The translations under genes were made by a program, and so were the position numbers. From NCBI GenBank assembly GCA_934486705.1, contig CAKSQS010000044.1:1-21118 (forward strand): DNA of 21,118 bases. The letters are read 5' to 3'. This DNA is from an uncultured Eubacteriales bacterium (GTDB lineage: Bacteria; Bacillota; Clostridia; Oscillospirales; Acutalibacteraceae). Of this stretch, positions 7,557-15,084 are shown piece by piece. Each line of letters begins with the position of its first letter. Within the stretch, counting starts at the first letter, position 1. The notes under the pieces were generated by a model. It ran no database searches. It was not told the origin of the DNA and saw only the letters and a list, made by a program, of their open reading frames with translations.

Positions 7557-7585
7557 ATTATAGCATTATGTTTTCTGTTTGTCAA
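7557..7585 (-). promoter_or_regulatory. Promoter of the thiT riboswitch transcript
   Basis: Perfect consensus TTGACA (7580-7585), 17-base spacer and TATAAT (7557-7562). The -35 box overlaps the stop codon of the upstream Na/Pi cotransporter gene. The start would be near 7550, just before the aptamer. Confidence 0.9.
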
Positions 7586-9339
7586 GTAAGCGAATATTTT
7601 TCGGCGTACATATTGAAATCGTCAACAAACGCGCCGGTTTCGGAATTTTTGATTTTTGCAAGGTATTTGTGCGCGTCAAGCTTATCGCTCGGCAGCTGCA
7701 TTGTGTAAACCGCAACGTTTGAGCAGTGGTCGGAAACGCGCTCGTAATTGGTTAACAGGTCGGTAAACACAAAGCCGAGCTCAATGGTGCATTCGCCGCT
7801 TTGCAGCCTTGCAACGTGGCGGGCTTTAAGCTTTTTATTAAGCTTATCTATAACCTGCTCGAGCGGCTCAACGTGAGAGGCAAGCTCTATATCGTCGTTT
7901 ATAAACGAATCCACCGTCATATTGAGTATTTCGGTAACGGCGTTTGTTATGACATCGATTTCCTTTTTCGCCTCATCCGAAAAATGGATGTTTTTATTGT
8001 GCATTTCCTCGGCAACCTTGCAGATATTGAGCGCGTGGTCGCCTATTCGCTCAAAGTCGCCTATACTGTGGAGCATACGGGCTATTGAGTGAGAAAGGTT
8101 TTCCGAAAGCTCGTTGTTGCTGAGTCTTACCAAGTAAGTGCCGAGCTTGTCCTCGTATTTATCAATAAGCTCCTCGTTTTCGCGAATGTACTGCACGGTT
8201 TCGGCTTTGTAGGACGATACAAGCCCGATAGCCTTTGTAAGCGAGTCTCTTGCGTGCTCCGCCATTTCGTTTGTTAAGCGGTGACATTCGGATACCGCAA
8301 GAGCACTGTTTGTAAACAAACGCTCGTCCAAAAAAACGGTATGCGTTTTTTCGTTGCTGCTCTTAACGGTGATTTTGCAGAGCTGCATAATCGGCTTTTT
8401 AAAGGGAATAAGCACAAATGTGTTTATAATGTTAAAAAGGGTATGCACAACGGCTACGCCTATCATAGAAGCAGGTTTATCTAAAAATTCCGTACCGAAC
8501 GCCATTAAACCGTAAAGCGCGGCGGTGAAAATTATTGACCCGATAACCTTAATATAAATATGGAGCGCCACAACGCGCTTAGCGTTTTTGCTTGTGCCGA
8601 ATGAGGATATAAGCGCCGTCATACAAGTGCCTATATTTGCGCCGAGCACCAACGGGATTGCCATTTTATAGCTTATTGAGCCTGTAAGTGCCATAGCTTG
8701 AACTATACCTACGGTAGCGGCAGAGGACTGAATAATGCCTGTAAAAACGGTAGAAATAAGCAGCGCCGCAACAGGGCTTGAAAAAGCGGTCAGTAAATGC
8801 TTAAAGCCTTCCATTTCCTGAATGGAACTCATGGAATCGCTCATAAAGTCCATGCCCGTCATAAGTACGGCAAAGCCTATTAAAATAACGCCGACGTTTT
8901 TCTGCCGCTCCTTGTGGGAGAGCATATGCATAAGTATACCCGCAAAGGCAAGCAACGGCGAAAAGGTCATGGGCTTTAAAAGGGTAAGGAAGAAGTTTTC
9001 GCCCTGCACGCCGGTAAGGCTTAAAAGCCAAGATGTAAGCGTAGTGCCCACGTTTGAGCCCATTATTATGCCGAATGTATCACCGAATGCAAGTATGCCC
9101 GAGTTTACAAGACCCACGAGCATAACCGTCATAGCGGATGACGACTGTATGGCTATTGTTATTCCCGCACCGAGGAAAAAACTGGCAAATGGGTTTCGGG
9201 CGACCTTTCTTAAGTCATTTTCAAGCTTTCCGCCCGATATACTTTCAAGTCCGCCGGACATCATAGTCATTCCGTAAAGGAAAAACGCAAGCCCGCCGAA
9301 AAGCTCGGCTACCATTAAAAGTATAGTAGTTGAAGACAT
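7582..9339 (-). CDS. Na/Pi cotransporter family protein with PhoU-like C-terminus
   Basis: Predicted sodium-dependent phosphate carrier of the NptA/YjbB type (PF02690). The 585 residues have two inverted membrane repeats, each with the diagnostic glutamine-serine motif: QSSSA at 65-69 and QSSAA at 204-208. About 240 soluble residues follow (from about 345), with repeating helical heptads such as IARMLHSIGDFERIGDHALN and YERVSDHCSNVAVY. These E/D-R-I/V-G/S-D-H sequences are PhoU-type metal-binding repeats. A modest AGGGG lies about 8 bases before ATG 9339. The gene starts 15 bases after the glyS stop, so it is probably read from the glyS promoter. Direction of phosphate movement cannot be inferred. 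Confidence 0.93.
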   Translation of the reverse strand: MSSTTILLMVAELFGGLAFFLYGMTMMSGGLESISGGKLENDLRKVARNPFASFFLGAGITIAIQSSSAMTVMLVGLVNSGILAFGDTFGIIMGSNVGTTLTSWLLSLTGVQGENFFLTLLKPMTFSPLLAFAGILMHMLSHKERQKNVGVILIGFAVLMTGMDFMSDSMSSIQEMEGFKHLLTAFSSPVAALLISTVFTGIIQSSAATVGIVQAMALTGSISYKMAIPLVLGANIGTCMTALISSFGTSKNAKRVVALHIYIKVIGSIIFTAALYGLMAFGTEFLDKPASMIGVAVVHTLFNIINTFVLIPFKKPIMQLCKITVKSSNEKTHTVFLDERLFTNSALAVSECHRLTNEMAEHARDSLTKAIGLVSSYKAETVQYIRENEELIDKYEDKLGTYLVRLSNNELSENLSHSIARMLHSIGDFERIGDHALNICKVAEEMHNKNIHFSDEAKKEIDVITNAVTEILNMTVDSFINDDIELASHVEPLEQVIDKLNKKLKARHVARLQSGECTIELGFVFTDLLTNYERVSDHCSNVAVYTMQLPSDKLDAHKYLAKIKNSETGAFVDDFNMYAEKYSLT

Positions 9340-9354
9340 ATTTTTACCCCTGTT

Positions 9355-10746
9355 TTAGAATTTAACAGCCTCTGCAATATACGCTTTCAGCTCGGTTATC
9401 GGTATACGCTTTTGCTCCATTGTGTCGCGGTCGCGAACGGTAACGCAGTTATCCTCTACTGAGTCGAAATCGTAGGTTATGCAAATAGGCGTACCTATTT
9501 CATCCTGGCGGCGGTAACGCTTGCCTATTGAGCCGGCGTCGTCAAAGTCAATCATAAAGTCCTTTGAAAGCTCCGAGTATATTTCGGCAGCTTTATCCGA
9601 AAGCTTTTTAGAGAGCGGCAGCACCGCAGCTTTAAAGGGGGCGAGCGCCGGGTGGAAGTGCATAACGGTGCGAACGTCTCCCTTTTCGTCGGTCTCCTCG
9701 TCGTATGCGTCGCAAAGGAAAGCGAGCAGCACGCGGTCAGCGCCGAGCGACGGCTCTATAACATATGGTATATATTTTTCGTTGGTTTCGGGGTCAAAAT
9801 AATCCATCGGCTGACCCGAGTGCTCAGAGTGCTGCGTCAAATCGTAATCGGTGCGGTCGGCAACGCCCCACAATTCGCCCCAGCCGAACGGGAAGAGGAA
9901 CTCAAAGTCGGTTGTAGCCTTAGAGTAGAAGCAAAGCTCATCCTTATCGTGGTCGCGCAGTCTTAAGTGCTCCTCGTTTATTCCGAGGTCTAAGAGCCAC
10001 TTGCGGCAGTAGGCGCGCCAGTATTCAAACCATTCAAGATCCGTGCCGGGTTTGCAGAAGAACTCAAGCTCCATTTGCTCAAATTCGCGAATACGGAAAA
10101 TAAAGTTGCCGGGGGTAATTTCGTTTCTGAACGATTTACCTATCTGCGCTACGCCGAACGGTATTTTTTTACGGGTGGTGCGGGCAATGTTCTTGAAGTT
10201 TACAAAAATACCCTGCGCGGTCTCGGGGCGGAGGTAAAGGGTAGAGGTGCTATCCTCCGTTACGCCCTGAAAGGTCTTGAACATAAGGTTAAACTTGCGT
10301 ATATCGGTAAAATCGTGACTGCCGCAGTTGGGGCAGGCAATGCCTTTGTCCTTAATATACTGCATCATTTCCTCGTCGCTCATGGCGGCGGGGTTGTCAC
10401 TGAGCCCATTCTCGGCTACATAGTCTTCTATAAGCTTATCGGCTCTGTGGCGGGTCTTGCAGCTCTTGCAGTCCATAAGCGGGTCGGAAAAACCGCCCAA
10501 GTGACCCGAAGCTACCCATGTTTCCGGGTTCATAAGTATTGCACTGTCAAGCCCCACGTTATAGGGACATTCCTGAACAAACTTTTTAAGCCAGGCTTTT
10601 TTAATATTGTTTTTAAGCTCAACGCCCAAAGGGCCGTAATCCCACGAGTTTGCAAGTCCGCCGTAAATTTCGCTGCCGGGGTAAACAAACCCGCGCCCTT
10701 TTGCAAGAGCTACTATAGTATCCATACTCTTTTTTGAATTTTCCAA
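9355..10746 (-). CDS. glyS (glyQS): Glycyl-tRNA synthetase, single-chain type
   Basis: Class II synthetase that charges tRNA-Gly. This is the homodimeric eukaryote/archaea-like type, not the alpha2beta2 enzyme. The N-terminus IVALAKGRGFVYPGSEIYGG and WDYGPLGVELKNN are typical. A CxxC...CxxC zinc-like insertion is present (CKSCKTRHR and CPNCGS). Motif 2 is FRNEITPGNFIFRIREFEQ and motif 3 is EPSLGADRVLLAFL. Start choice: an in-frame ATG at 10761 overlaps the GGAGG itself, whereas TTG 10746 follows GGAGG by 8 bases and gives MENSKKSMDTIVALAK, matching relatives' N-termini. I therefore take TTG 10746 (463 residues). No T-box leader is present. The Na/Pi cotransporter follows after 15 bases. Confidence 0.96.
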   Translation of the reverse strand: MENSKKSMDTIVALAKGRGFVYPGSEIYGGLANSWDYGPLGVELKNNIKKAWLKKFVQECPYNVGLDSAILMNPETWVASGHLGGFSDPLMDCKSCKTRHRADKLIEDYVAENGLSDNPAAMSDEEMMQYIKDKGIACPNCGSHDFTDIRKFNLMFKTFQGVTEDSTSTLYLRPETAQGIFVNFKNIARTTRKKIPFGVAQIGKSFRNEITPGNFIFRIREFEQMELEFFCKPGTDLEWFEYWRAYCRKWLLDLGINEEHLRLRDHDKDELCFYSKATTDFEFLFPFGWGELWGVADRTDYDLTQHSEHSGQPMDYFDPETNEKYIPYVIEPSLGADRVLLAFLCDAYDEETDEKGDVRTVMHFHPALAPFKAAVLPLSKKLSDKAAEIYSELSKDFMIDFDDAGSIGKRYRRQDEIGTPICITYDFDSVEDNCVTVRDRDTMEQKRIPITELKAYIAEAVKF

Positions 10747-10785
10747 AGTAAATTCCTCCATAAACCCGAAATTTCTACAAATACT

Positions 10786-10814
10786 ATAGTAAATGAATTT
10801 TGTCAAAATGTCAA
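10786..10814 (-). promoter_or_regulatory. Promoter of glyS
   Basis: TTGACA (10809-10814), 17-base spacer, TACTAT (10786-10791), on the minus strand. A second TTGACA (10801-10806) overlaps the spacer but has no -10 at the right distance. The leader to the TTG start is only about 30-35 bases, too short for a T-box. Confidence 0.7.
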
Positions 10815-10828
10815 CACTTACTTGACAT
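10808..10828. promoter_or_regulatory. Inverted repeat spanning the divergent -35 boxes
   Basis: ATGTCAA and TTGACAT form a perfect 7-bp inverted repeat around a 7-base centre. It is made largely of the two opposing -35 hexamers, so it may be simply back-to-back promoters, but a dimeric regulator could also use it. Confidence 0.4.
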
Positions 10829-10850
10829 ATTTATTTATATGGATTATACT
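10822..10850 (+). promoter_or_regulatory. Promoter of the two small conserved genes
   Basis: TTGACA (10822-10827), 17-base spacer, TATACT (10845-10850), pointing rightwards; start expected near 10857. It is divergent from the glyS promoter with only 7 bases between the -35 boxes, so the two probably compete or share control. Confidence 0.8.
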
Positions 10851-10881
10851 TTTAATATAGTATAAGAGGAGGCTTGTAAAA

Positions 10882-11157
10882 ATGGATAACGGAAAAATTC
10901 AACTTCACAATGTGGACTTTGACGATTTTATAAAGGCGGTTGACGAATGCAAGGGCGACGTTTACCTTGAAACAAATGACGGTGATGTGCTGAACCTTAA
11001 ATCAAAGCTTTGCCAGATGTTGGGTCTTAGCACCATTCTTAAAAACACCGAGGTGACCGAGGCTACTATTCGCTGCACCGACCCCGAGGATGAGACTATG
11101 CTCTTCCGCTTTAATCTTTACGGCGAAATTCCGGGCAGGATAAGAAATAAGGAGTAA
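10882..11157 (+). CDS. Small conserved protein of unknown function (91 aa)
   Basis: A short acidic soluble protein without signal peptide or membrane segment. Visible pattern: DFDDFIKAVDECKGDVYLET (about 13-32), then a DGDVLNLKSKLCQMLGL block, then a C-terminal CTDPEDETMLFRFNLYG. The alternation of helix and strand suggests a small alpha/beta fold. I have the impression of similar small proteins in clostridial genomes, sometimes given a misleading 'polyA polymerase' label, but I cannot verify that and propose no function. GAGGAGG stands about 10 bases before ATG 10882, behind a good promoter, so it is surely expressed. The next gene starts 2 bases after its stop. Confidence 0.8.
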   Translation: MDNGKIQLHNVDFDDFIKAVDECKGDVYLETNDGDVLNLKSKLCQMLGLSTILKNTEVTEATIRCTDPEDETMLFRFNLYGEIPGRIRNKE

Positions 11158-11159
11158 AA

Positions 11160-11438
11160 ATGGCAGAAAACAAATTTTTAAGTTATAAGGGCAAGCCGCT
11201 TGTGCGCAGCGGAAAAGAGATTTTCTACGGCGATATGGCGGACGCTTATGTGATAAAGTTCACGGTGCTGACCGAAACCGAAAAGGATAAAATCCCCGAA
11301 AAGGTCACCGTTCAGCTGCTTAAAAGCGATACCCAGCTGCCCGATAAGGACAGAGTGGTTAAAGAAACGGTAAAGGAAAGCTTTTTCGACGCGCTTGATT
11401 TCGGCTTTGTATGGCTTGAAAGAGCGCTGAAAAATTAA
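11160..11438 (+). CDS. Small conserved protein of unknown function (92 aa)
   Basis: A cytoplasmic, lysine- and acid-rich protein. Features are FLSYKGKPLVRSGKEIFYGD at the N-terminus, a central strand-rich part (AYVIKFTVLTETEK, KVTVQLLKSD), and a C-terminal helix SFFDALDFGFVWLERALKN. No catalytic motif is evident. AAGGAG in the last codons of the preceding gene serves as its ribosome binding site (2-base gap), so the pair is translationally linked. No terminator follows; transcripts probably run into the thrS T-box leader. Function unknown; family membership in Bacillota is an impression only. Confidence 0.8.
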   Translation: MAENKFLSYKGKPLVRSGKEIFYGDMADAYVIKFTVLTETEKDKIPEKVTVQLLKSDTQLPDKDRVVKETVKESFFDALDFGFVWLERALKN

Positions 11439-11442
11439 GGAC

Positions 11443-11471
11443 TTGACTTTTTTAAACCGCAGCGTTATTAT
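11443..11471 (+). promoter_or_regulatory. Promoter of the thrS T-box transcript
   Basis: TTGACT (11443-11448), 17-base spacer, TATTAT (11466-11471). The -35 lies 4 bases after the stop of the preceding small gene. Start expected near 11478. Confidence 0.8.
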
Positions 11472-11477
11472 ATATGT

Positions 11478-11730
11478 GTTAAAGCGTTGAAAAGGACAGT
11501 AGTTTTTTAAAAAGAATTTAAAAGAGAGCGCGCGCCGTCGGCTGAAAGCCGCGTAAATTCCGTAAAAAACGAACACCGCCTTTGAGCGCCGTGGGTTGCA
11601 ACACGGACGTTTTACCTGCGTTAAGGGTAGTAAAGTGCCGTTTTTTATAACGGAATGCGGGTGGAACCGCGGAGTATTGTTTAATTTTGCTTCGTCCCTT
11701 TTATTAAGGGGCGGAGCTTTATTTTTTTTT
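11478..11730 (+). promoter_or_regulatory. T-box leader controlling thrS
   Basis: The conserved T-box sequence ATGCGGGTGGAACCGCGGAG lies at about 11656-11674, with the tRNA-tail-binding bulge TGGA. Upstream, the AGAGAG element (about 11522), a distal GGCT-GAA-AGCC hairpin, and GAACACCGCCTTTGAG give a stem I with a specifier that reads as threonine ACC (11575-11577) or, one register back, ACA. A small CCGTT/AACGG stem at about 11637-11652 fits stem III. The leader ends in a terminator (11689-11730). Uncharged tRNA-Thr should stabilise the antiterminator and allow thrS expression. Confidence 0.93.
11689..11730 (+). terminator. T-box terminator before thrS
   Basis: GCTTCGTCCCTT (11689-11700) pairs with AAGGGGCGGAGC (11706-11717) through 12 bp including G:U pairs, followed by TTTATTTTTTTTT. 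The CGTCCC segment on the left arm is the conserved part that is also used by the competing antiterminator. Confidence 0.92.
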
Positions 11731-11744
11731 CGGAGGTATGAGTT

Positions 11745-13691
11745 ATGATAAAGGTTACTTTGAAGGACGGCAGCGTAAAGGAATTTCCCGCCGGAATTTC
11801 CGCTTACGACGCCGCAAAGGAAATAAGCATGGGGCTTGCGCGCAACGCCTGCGCCGCTAAAATAAACGGCAAAAACGCCGATTTGCGCGATACGCTGAAC
11901 GAAGACTGCGAACTGGAAATTTTAACGTTTGACGACGAATACGGCAAATGGACCTTCCGCCATACCGCATCGCACATTATGGCGCAGGCGGTAAAAAGGC
12001 TTTACCCCGAGGCAAGGCTTGCAATAGGCCCTGCCGTTGACGACGGCTTTTACTATGATTTTGACGTGGAAACCAAATTCACGCCCGAGGACCTTGCGAA
12101 GATCGAGGCGGAAATGAAGAAAATAGTAAAAGAGGATATAAAGCTTGAGCGCAGCTATAAGAGCAGGAATGACGCGGTTGAGTTCTTTAAGGAAAAGAAC
12201 GAGCCTTATAAGGCAGAGCTTGCAGAGGATATTCCCGAGGGCGAGGATATAAGCTTTTACACACAGGGCGAATTTACCGATTTGTGCGCGGGCGCGCACC
12301 TTATGAGCACGGGAGCGGTCAAGGCGTTTAAGCTTACATCCGCCACGGGAGCATACTGGCGCGGCGACTCCTCAAAGAAAATGCTTTGCCGCGTTTACGG
12401 TACGGCTTTCCCGAAGGCGAGCGAGCTTGAAGCGCACCTTAATATGCTTGAAGAGGCGAAAAAACGCGACCACAATAAGTTGGGGCGCGAGCTGGAGCTT
12501 TTCACCACCGTTGACATTATAGGTCAGGGCTTGCCGATAATGCTGCCCAAGGGCGCTAAAATAATTCAGATTTTGCAGCGCTTTGTTGAGGATGAAGAGG
12601 CGCGCCGCGGCTGGCAGCTTACCAAAACCCCCTATATGGCAAAGCGCGAGCTTTACAAGCTTTCGGGGCATTGGGATCACTACCTTGACGGTATGTTTGT
12701 TTTGGGCGACCCGAACGACGAAACCAAAGAGTGCTTTGCGCTGCGACCGATGACATGCCCGTTCCAGTATCAGGCATATTTAAACCGCGCGCGCTCCTAC
12801 CGCGATTTGCCGCTGCGCTATGACGAGACTTCGACCCTTTTCCGCAATGAGGACAGCGGTGAAATGCACGGTCTTATAAGGGTTCGCCAGTTCACAATTT
12901 CCGAGGGTCACTTAATGTGCACCCCCGACCAATTGGAGCAGGAGTTCCGCGGCTGCTTAGAGCTTGCAATTCATATGCTTAAAACTCTGGGGCTTTATGA
13001 AGATGTTTCCTACCGTTTCTCGCAGTGGAACCCTGCCGACCGCGATAAATATATAGGCACGCCCGAGCAGTGGGACGAGGCTCAGGGAGTTATGAAAAAG
13101 ATACTCGACCACCTTGAAATACCCTATAAAATAGGCATTGGCGAGGCAGCGTTCTACGGACCTAAGCTTGATATTCAGATAAAGAACGTTTACGGCAAGG
13201 AAGATACGCTTATCACCATTCAGATAGACCAAATGCTCGCCGAAAAGTTCGGTATGGAGTATGTCGACCGCGACGGCGTGAAGAAGAACCCCTATATTAT
13301 TCACCGTACCTCTATCGGCTGCTACGAAAGAACCCTTGCGCTGCTTATTGAAAAATACGCGGGCGCGTTCCCGATGTGGTTAGCGCCGGTTCAGGTAAAG
13401 CTTTTGACTATTGCCGACCGCCACTGCGATTATGCTTGTGATATTAAGCGCCGCCTTGAAGAAAAGGGAATACGTGTGGAATTGGACGACCGCAACGAGA
13501 AGATAGGCTATAAAATTCGCGAGGCAAGGCTGCAAAAAGTGCCTTATATGCTTATAATAGGCGATAACGAGGTGGAAAACGGAACGCTTTCGGTAAGAGA
13601 GCGCGGCGAAAACGGCGACCTCGGCTCTATGACGGCGGATGAATTTATAGAACGCGCGGTATCGGAAGATAAAAGCCGGGTAATAAAATAA
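11745..13691 (+). CDS. thrS: Threonyl-tRNA synthetase
   Basis: Class II synthetase that charges tRNA-Thr and edits mis-charged serine. The 648 residues comprise a TGS domain (1-62), an editing domain with HTASH (H73, H77) and CAGAH (C181, H185), a catalytic core and an anticodon-binding domain from about 545. By alignment with the E. coli enzyme the catalytic zinc ligands are C338 (MTCPFQYQ), H389 (SEGHLMC) and H520 (IIHRTSIGC). Motif 3 is SIGCYERTLALLIEKYAG. The MTCPFQYQ form differs from the enterobacterial NCPGH form but belongs to a known clostridial variety. CGGAGG stands 8 bases before ATG 11745. Expression is controlled by the T-box leader, and a bidirectional hairpin follows. Confidence 0.98.
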   Translation: MIKVTLKDGSVKEFPAGISAYDAAKEISMGLARNACAAKINGKNADLRDTLNEDCELEILTFDDEYGKWTFRHTASHIMAQAVKRLYPEARLAIGPAVDDGFYYDFDVETKFTPEDLAKIEAEMKKIVKEDIKLERSYKSRNDAVEFFKEKNEPYKAELAEDIPEGEDISFYTQGEFTDLCAGAHLMSTGAVKAFKLTSATGAYWRGDSSKKMLCRVYGTAFPKASELEAHLNMLEEAKKRDHNKLGRELELFTTVDIIGQGLPIMLPKGAKIIQILQRFVEDEEARRGWQLTKTPYMAKRELYKLSGHWDHYLDGMFVLGDPNDETKECFALRPMTCPFQYQAYLNRARSYRDLPLRYDETSTLFRNEDSGEMHGLIRVRQFTISEGHLMCTPDQLEQEFRGCLELAIHMLKTLGLYEDVSYRFSQWNPADRDKYIGTPEQWDEAQGVMKKILDHLEIPYKIGIGEAAFYGPKLDIQIKNVYGKEDTLITIQIDQMLAEKFGMEYVDRDGVKKNPYIIHRTSIGCYERTLALLIEKYAGAFPMWLAPVQVKLLTIADRHCDYACDIKRRLEEKGIRVELDDRNEKIGYKIREARLQKVPYMLIIGDNEVENGTLSVRERGENGDLGSMTADEFIERAVSEDKSRVIK

Positions 13692-13696
13692 AGTGT

Positions 13697-13735
13697 ATTG
13701 AAAAACGGCAGAAGTGATTTCTGCCGTTTTGTTTA
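13697..13735. terminator. Bidirectional terminator between thrS and the DUF218 gene
   Basis: AAAACGGCAGAA (13702-13713) pairs perfectly with TTCTGCCGTTTT (13719-13730) around a 5-base loop. U-rich flanks follow on both strands (TTTTG rightwards, TTTTTC leftwards), so it can end both convergent units. Confidence 0.9.
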
Positions 13736-13774
13736 TCGATATAATAAATAGGAGTTTGCGGGGATAAAGCTTTT

Positions 13775-14443
13775 TTACCCGAGCGTAATACTGCCGTCGC
13801 CGTCAAGGGGTATTTTATCGCCCATAATTTGGGCTTTCGGCTTTATAATACACTTGAAAAAGTCCTTATCCCGCGCTGTTATTTCGCGTATATCCCTTTT
13901 AAGCTGACCGCCGTAGGTATTAAGGTCGGCAGATACGCCCGCCGCCTTAACATCAATCTTTTTTGCAATGTAAAGCGCGCGGTATAAATGATATTTCTGG
14001 CTTACGATTATAATATTTTCAGCGCCGAAAATATTTTTTGCGCGGTAAACGCTGTCGTAGGTGGAAAATCCTGCGTGGTCAAGGAAAATATCCTCCGCCT
14101 TTACGCCCTGCTCCAAAGCAAAGGCGCGCATAACGTTTACTTCATCGTAATCCGCTCTGCCGTGGTCGCCGCTCATAATTATTTTTTTCGCCGCGCCGCT
14201 TTTATAAAGCTCAATGCCTGTGAGCAGCCTATCGCGCAGCATAGGTTTCGGCTTGCCGTCCTTCACGCCTGCGCCCAAAATTAAAATACAGTCCGCTTTT
14301 TTGTCATTTTTAAACGTATCGGCGGTAAAAATACTTTTTTCGGTTGTCTTAACCATATATACGCTTAAAGAAACCGCCGCAATGCCGATTAAAAGAAATG
14401 TTACCAAAATTGCAAAAATCACCGTTTTGTATTTCCTTTTCAT
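13775..14443 (-). CDS. DUF218 / SanA-YdcF-ElyC-like membrane-anchored protein
   Basis: The 222 residues have one N-terminal hydrophobic helix (about 8-30) after a basic start, then a soluble domain likely outside the membrane. DUF218 hallmarks are CILILGAGVKDGKPKPMLRDRL, the KIIMSGDHGRADYDEVNVM segment, the STYDSVYRAKNIFGAENIIIVSQKYHLYRALYIA block, and a C-terminal DIREITARDKDFFKCI tail as in SanA-like proteins. Members are tied to cell envelope integrity (SanA, ElyC), but the reaction is unknown here. The ATG overlaps the yigZ stop (ATGA, 14440-14443), so it is translationally coupled to yigZ. It shares the terminator at 13697-13735 with thrS. Confidence 0.88.
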   Translation of the reverse strand: MKRKYKTVIFAILVTFLLIGIAAVSLSVYMVKTTEKSIFTADTFKNDKKADCILILGAGVKDGKPKPMLRDRLLTGIELYKSGAAKKIIMSGDHGRADYDEVNVMRAFALEQGVKAEDIFLDHAGFSTYDSVYRAKNIFGAENIIIVSQKYHLYRALYIAKKIDVKAAGVSADLNTYGGQLKRDIREITARDKDFFKCIIKPKAQIMGDKIPLDGDGSITLG

Positions 14444-15078
14444 TTAATTTCCACCGGCCTTGCCTCGTTTTTTATCTCTTCCGCCGTAATTCGCGCGCAA
14501 AAGGTCTCTTTAAGCTTTTCGGTGAATTTTTGCTTTTCGGTATCGCTTATAAAAAACTCATATCTTATGTTTTCGGCGTAAACCGTGTTTTCCACACTGC
14601 CGCCCATATCGGCAATAAGCTTTGCAAGCCTTTCGGCAGCGGAGTAATCGCACTCGGCGGAGAAAACCGTGCCGGGTGTCATAACCGCTTTTGTTATTTT
14701 TGCCGCCGCGTCTGCCGCAGCCTTTGTGTAGGCGCGCACAAGCCCGCCCGTGCCGAGCAGTACCCCGCCGAAATACCTTGTAACCACAATGCAGACGTTT
14801 GTAATGCCCGCGCCCTCTATTACCGAAAGTATGGGCTTTCCCGCTGTGCCGTGGGGTTCGCCGTCATCCGAAAAGCGTTTTAATGCGCCGTTTTCCACCG
14901 AGTACGCAAAGCAGTTGTGGCGCGCGTCCCAATATTTTGTTTTAAGCGCGTTTATAAAAGCCGCCGCATCTTCCTCTGTTTCACAGTGCTTTAGCGTTGC
15001 TATAAACCGCGAACGCTTTTCGGTGTATTCGGCGGCAGTTTCGCCCACAACCGTAATATAGCTTTCCGTTTTGCTCAC
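14440..15078 (-). CDS. yigZ: YigZ/IMPACT family protein (UPF0029)
   Basis: The 212-residue protein has the N-terminal IMPACT domain: EKRSRFIATLKHCETEEDA, KYWDARHNCFAYSV, RFSDDGEPHGTAGKPIL, and ITNVCIVVTRYFGGVLLGTGGLVRAYTKA. A C-terminal EF-G-V-like domain follows (from about 138). Family members are linked to translation control in eukaryotes; the bacterial role is poorly defined. The start is a GTG (15076-15078). An in-frame TAA lies a few codons upstream, so no longer start exists, and there is no well-spaced ribosome binding site, only CGGG directly abutting. The region upstream is repeat-like. No clear promoter is visible. The DUF218 gene overlaps its stop by 4 bases. Confidence 0.92.
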   Translation of the reverse strand: MSKTESYITVVGETAAEYTEKRSRFIATLKHCETEEDAAAFINALKTKYWDARHNCFAYSVENGALKRFSDDGEPHGTAGKPILSVIEGAGITNVCIVVTRYFGGVLLGTGGLVRAYTKAAADAAAKITKAVMTPGTVFSAECDYSAAERLAKLIADMGGSVENTVYAENIRYEFFISDTEKQKFTEKLKETFCARITAEEIKNEARPVEIK

Positions 15079-15084
15079 CCCGAT

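Noticed and set aside
10075..10737. A 220-codon open frame on the plus strand opposite glyS
   Set aside because: It lies wholly inside glyS on the other strand, has no ribosome binding site or recognisable protein features, and is explained by the codon bias of glyS.
10747..10785. A T-box leader before glyS, as found in many Firmicutes
   Set aside because: Only about 35 bases separate promoter and start, and no GGGTGG-ACCGCG sequence is present.
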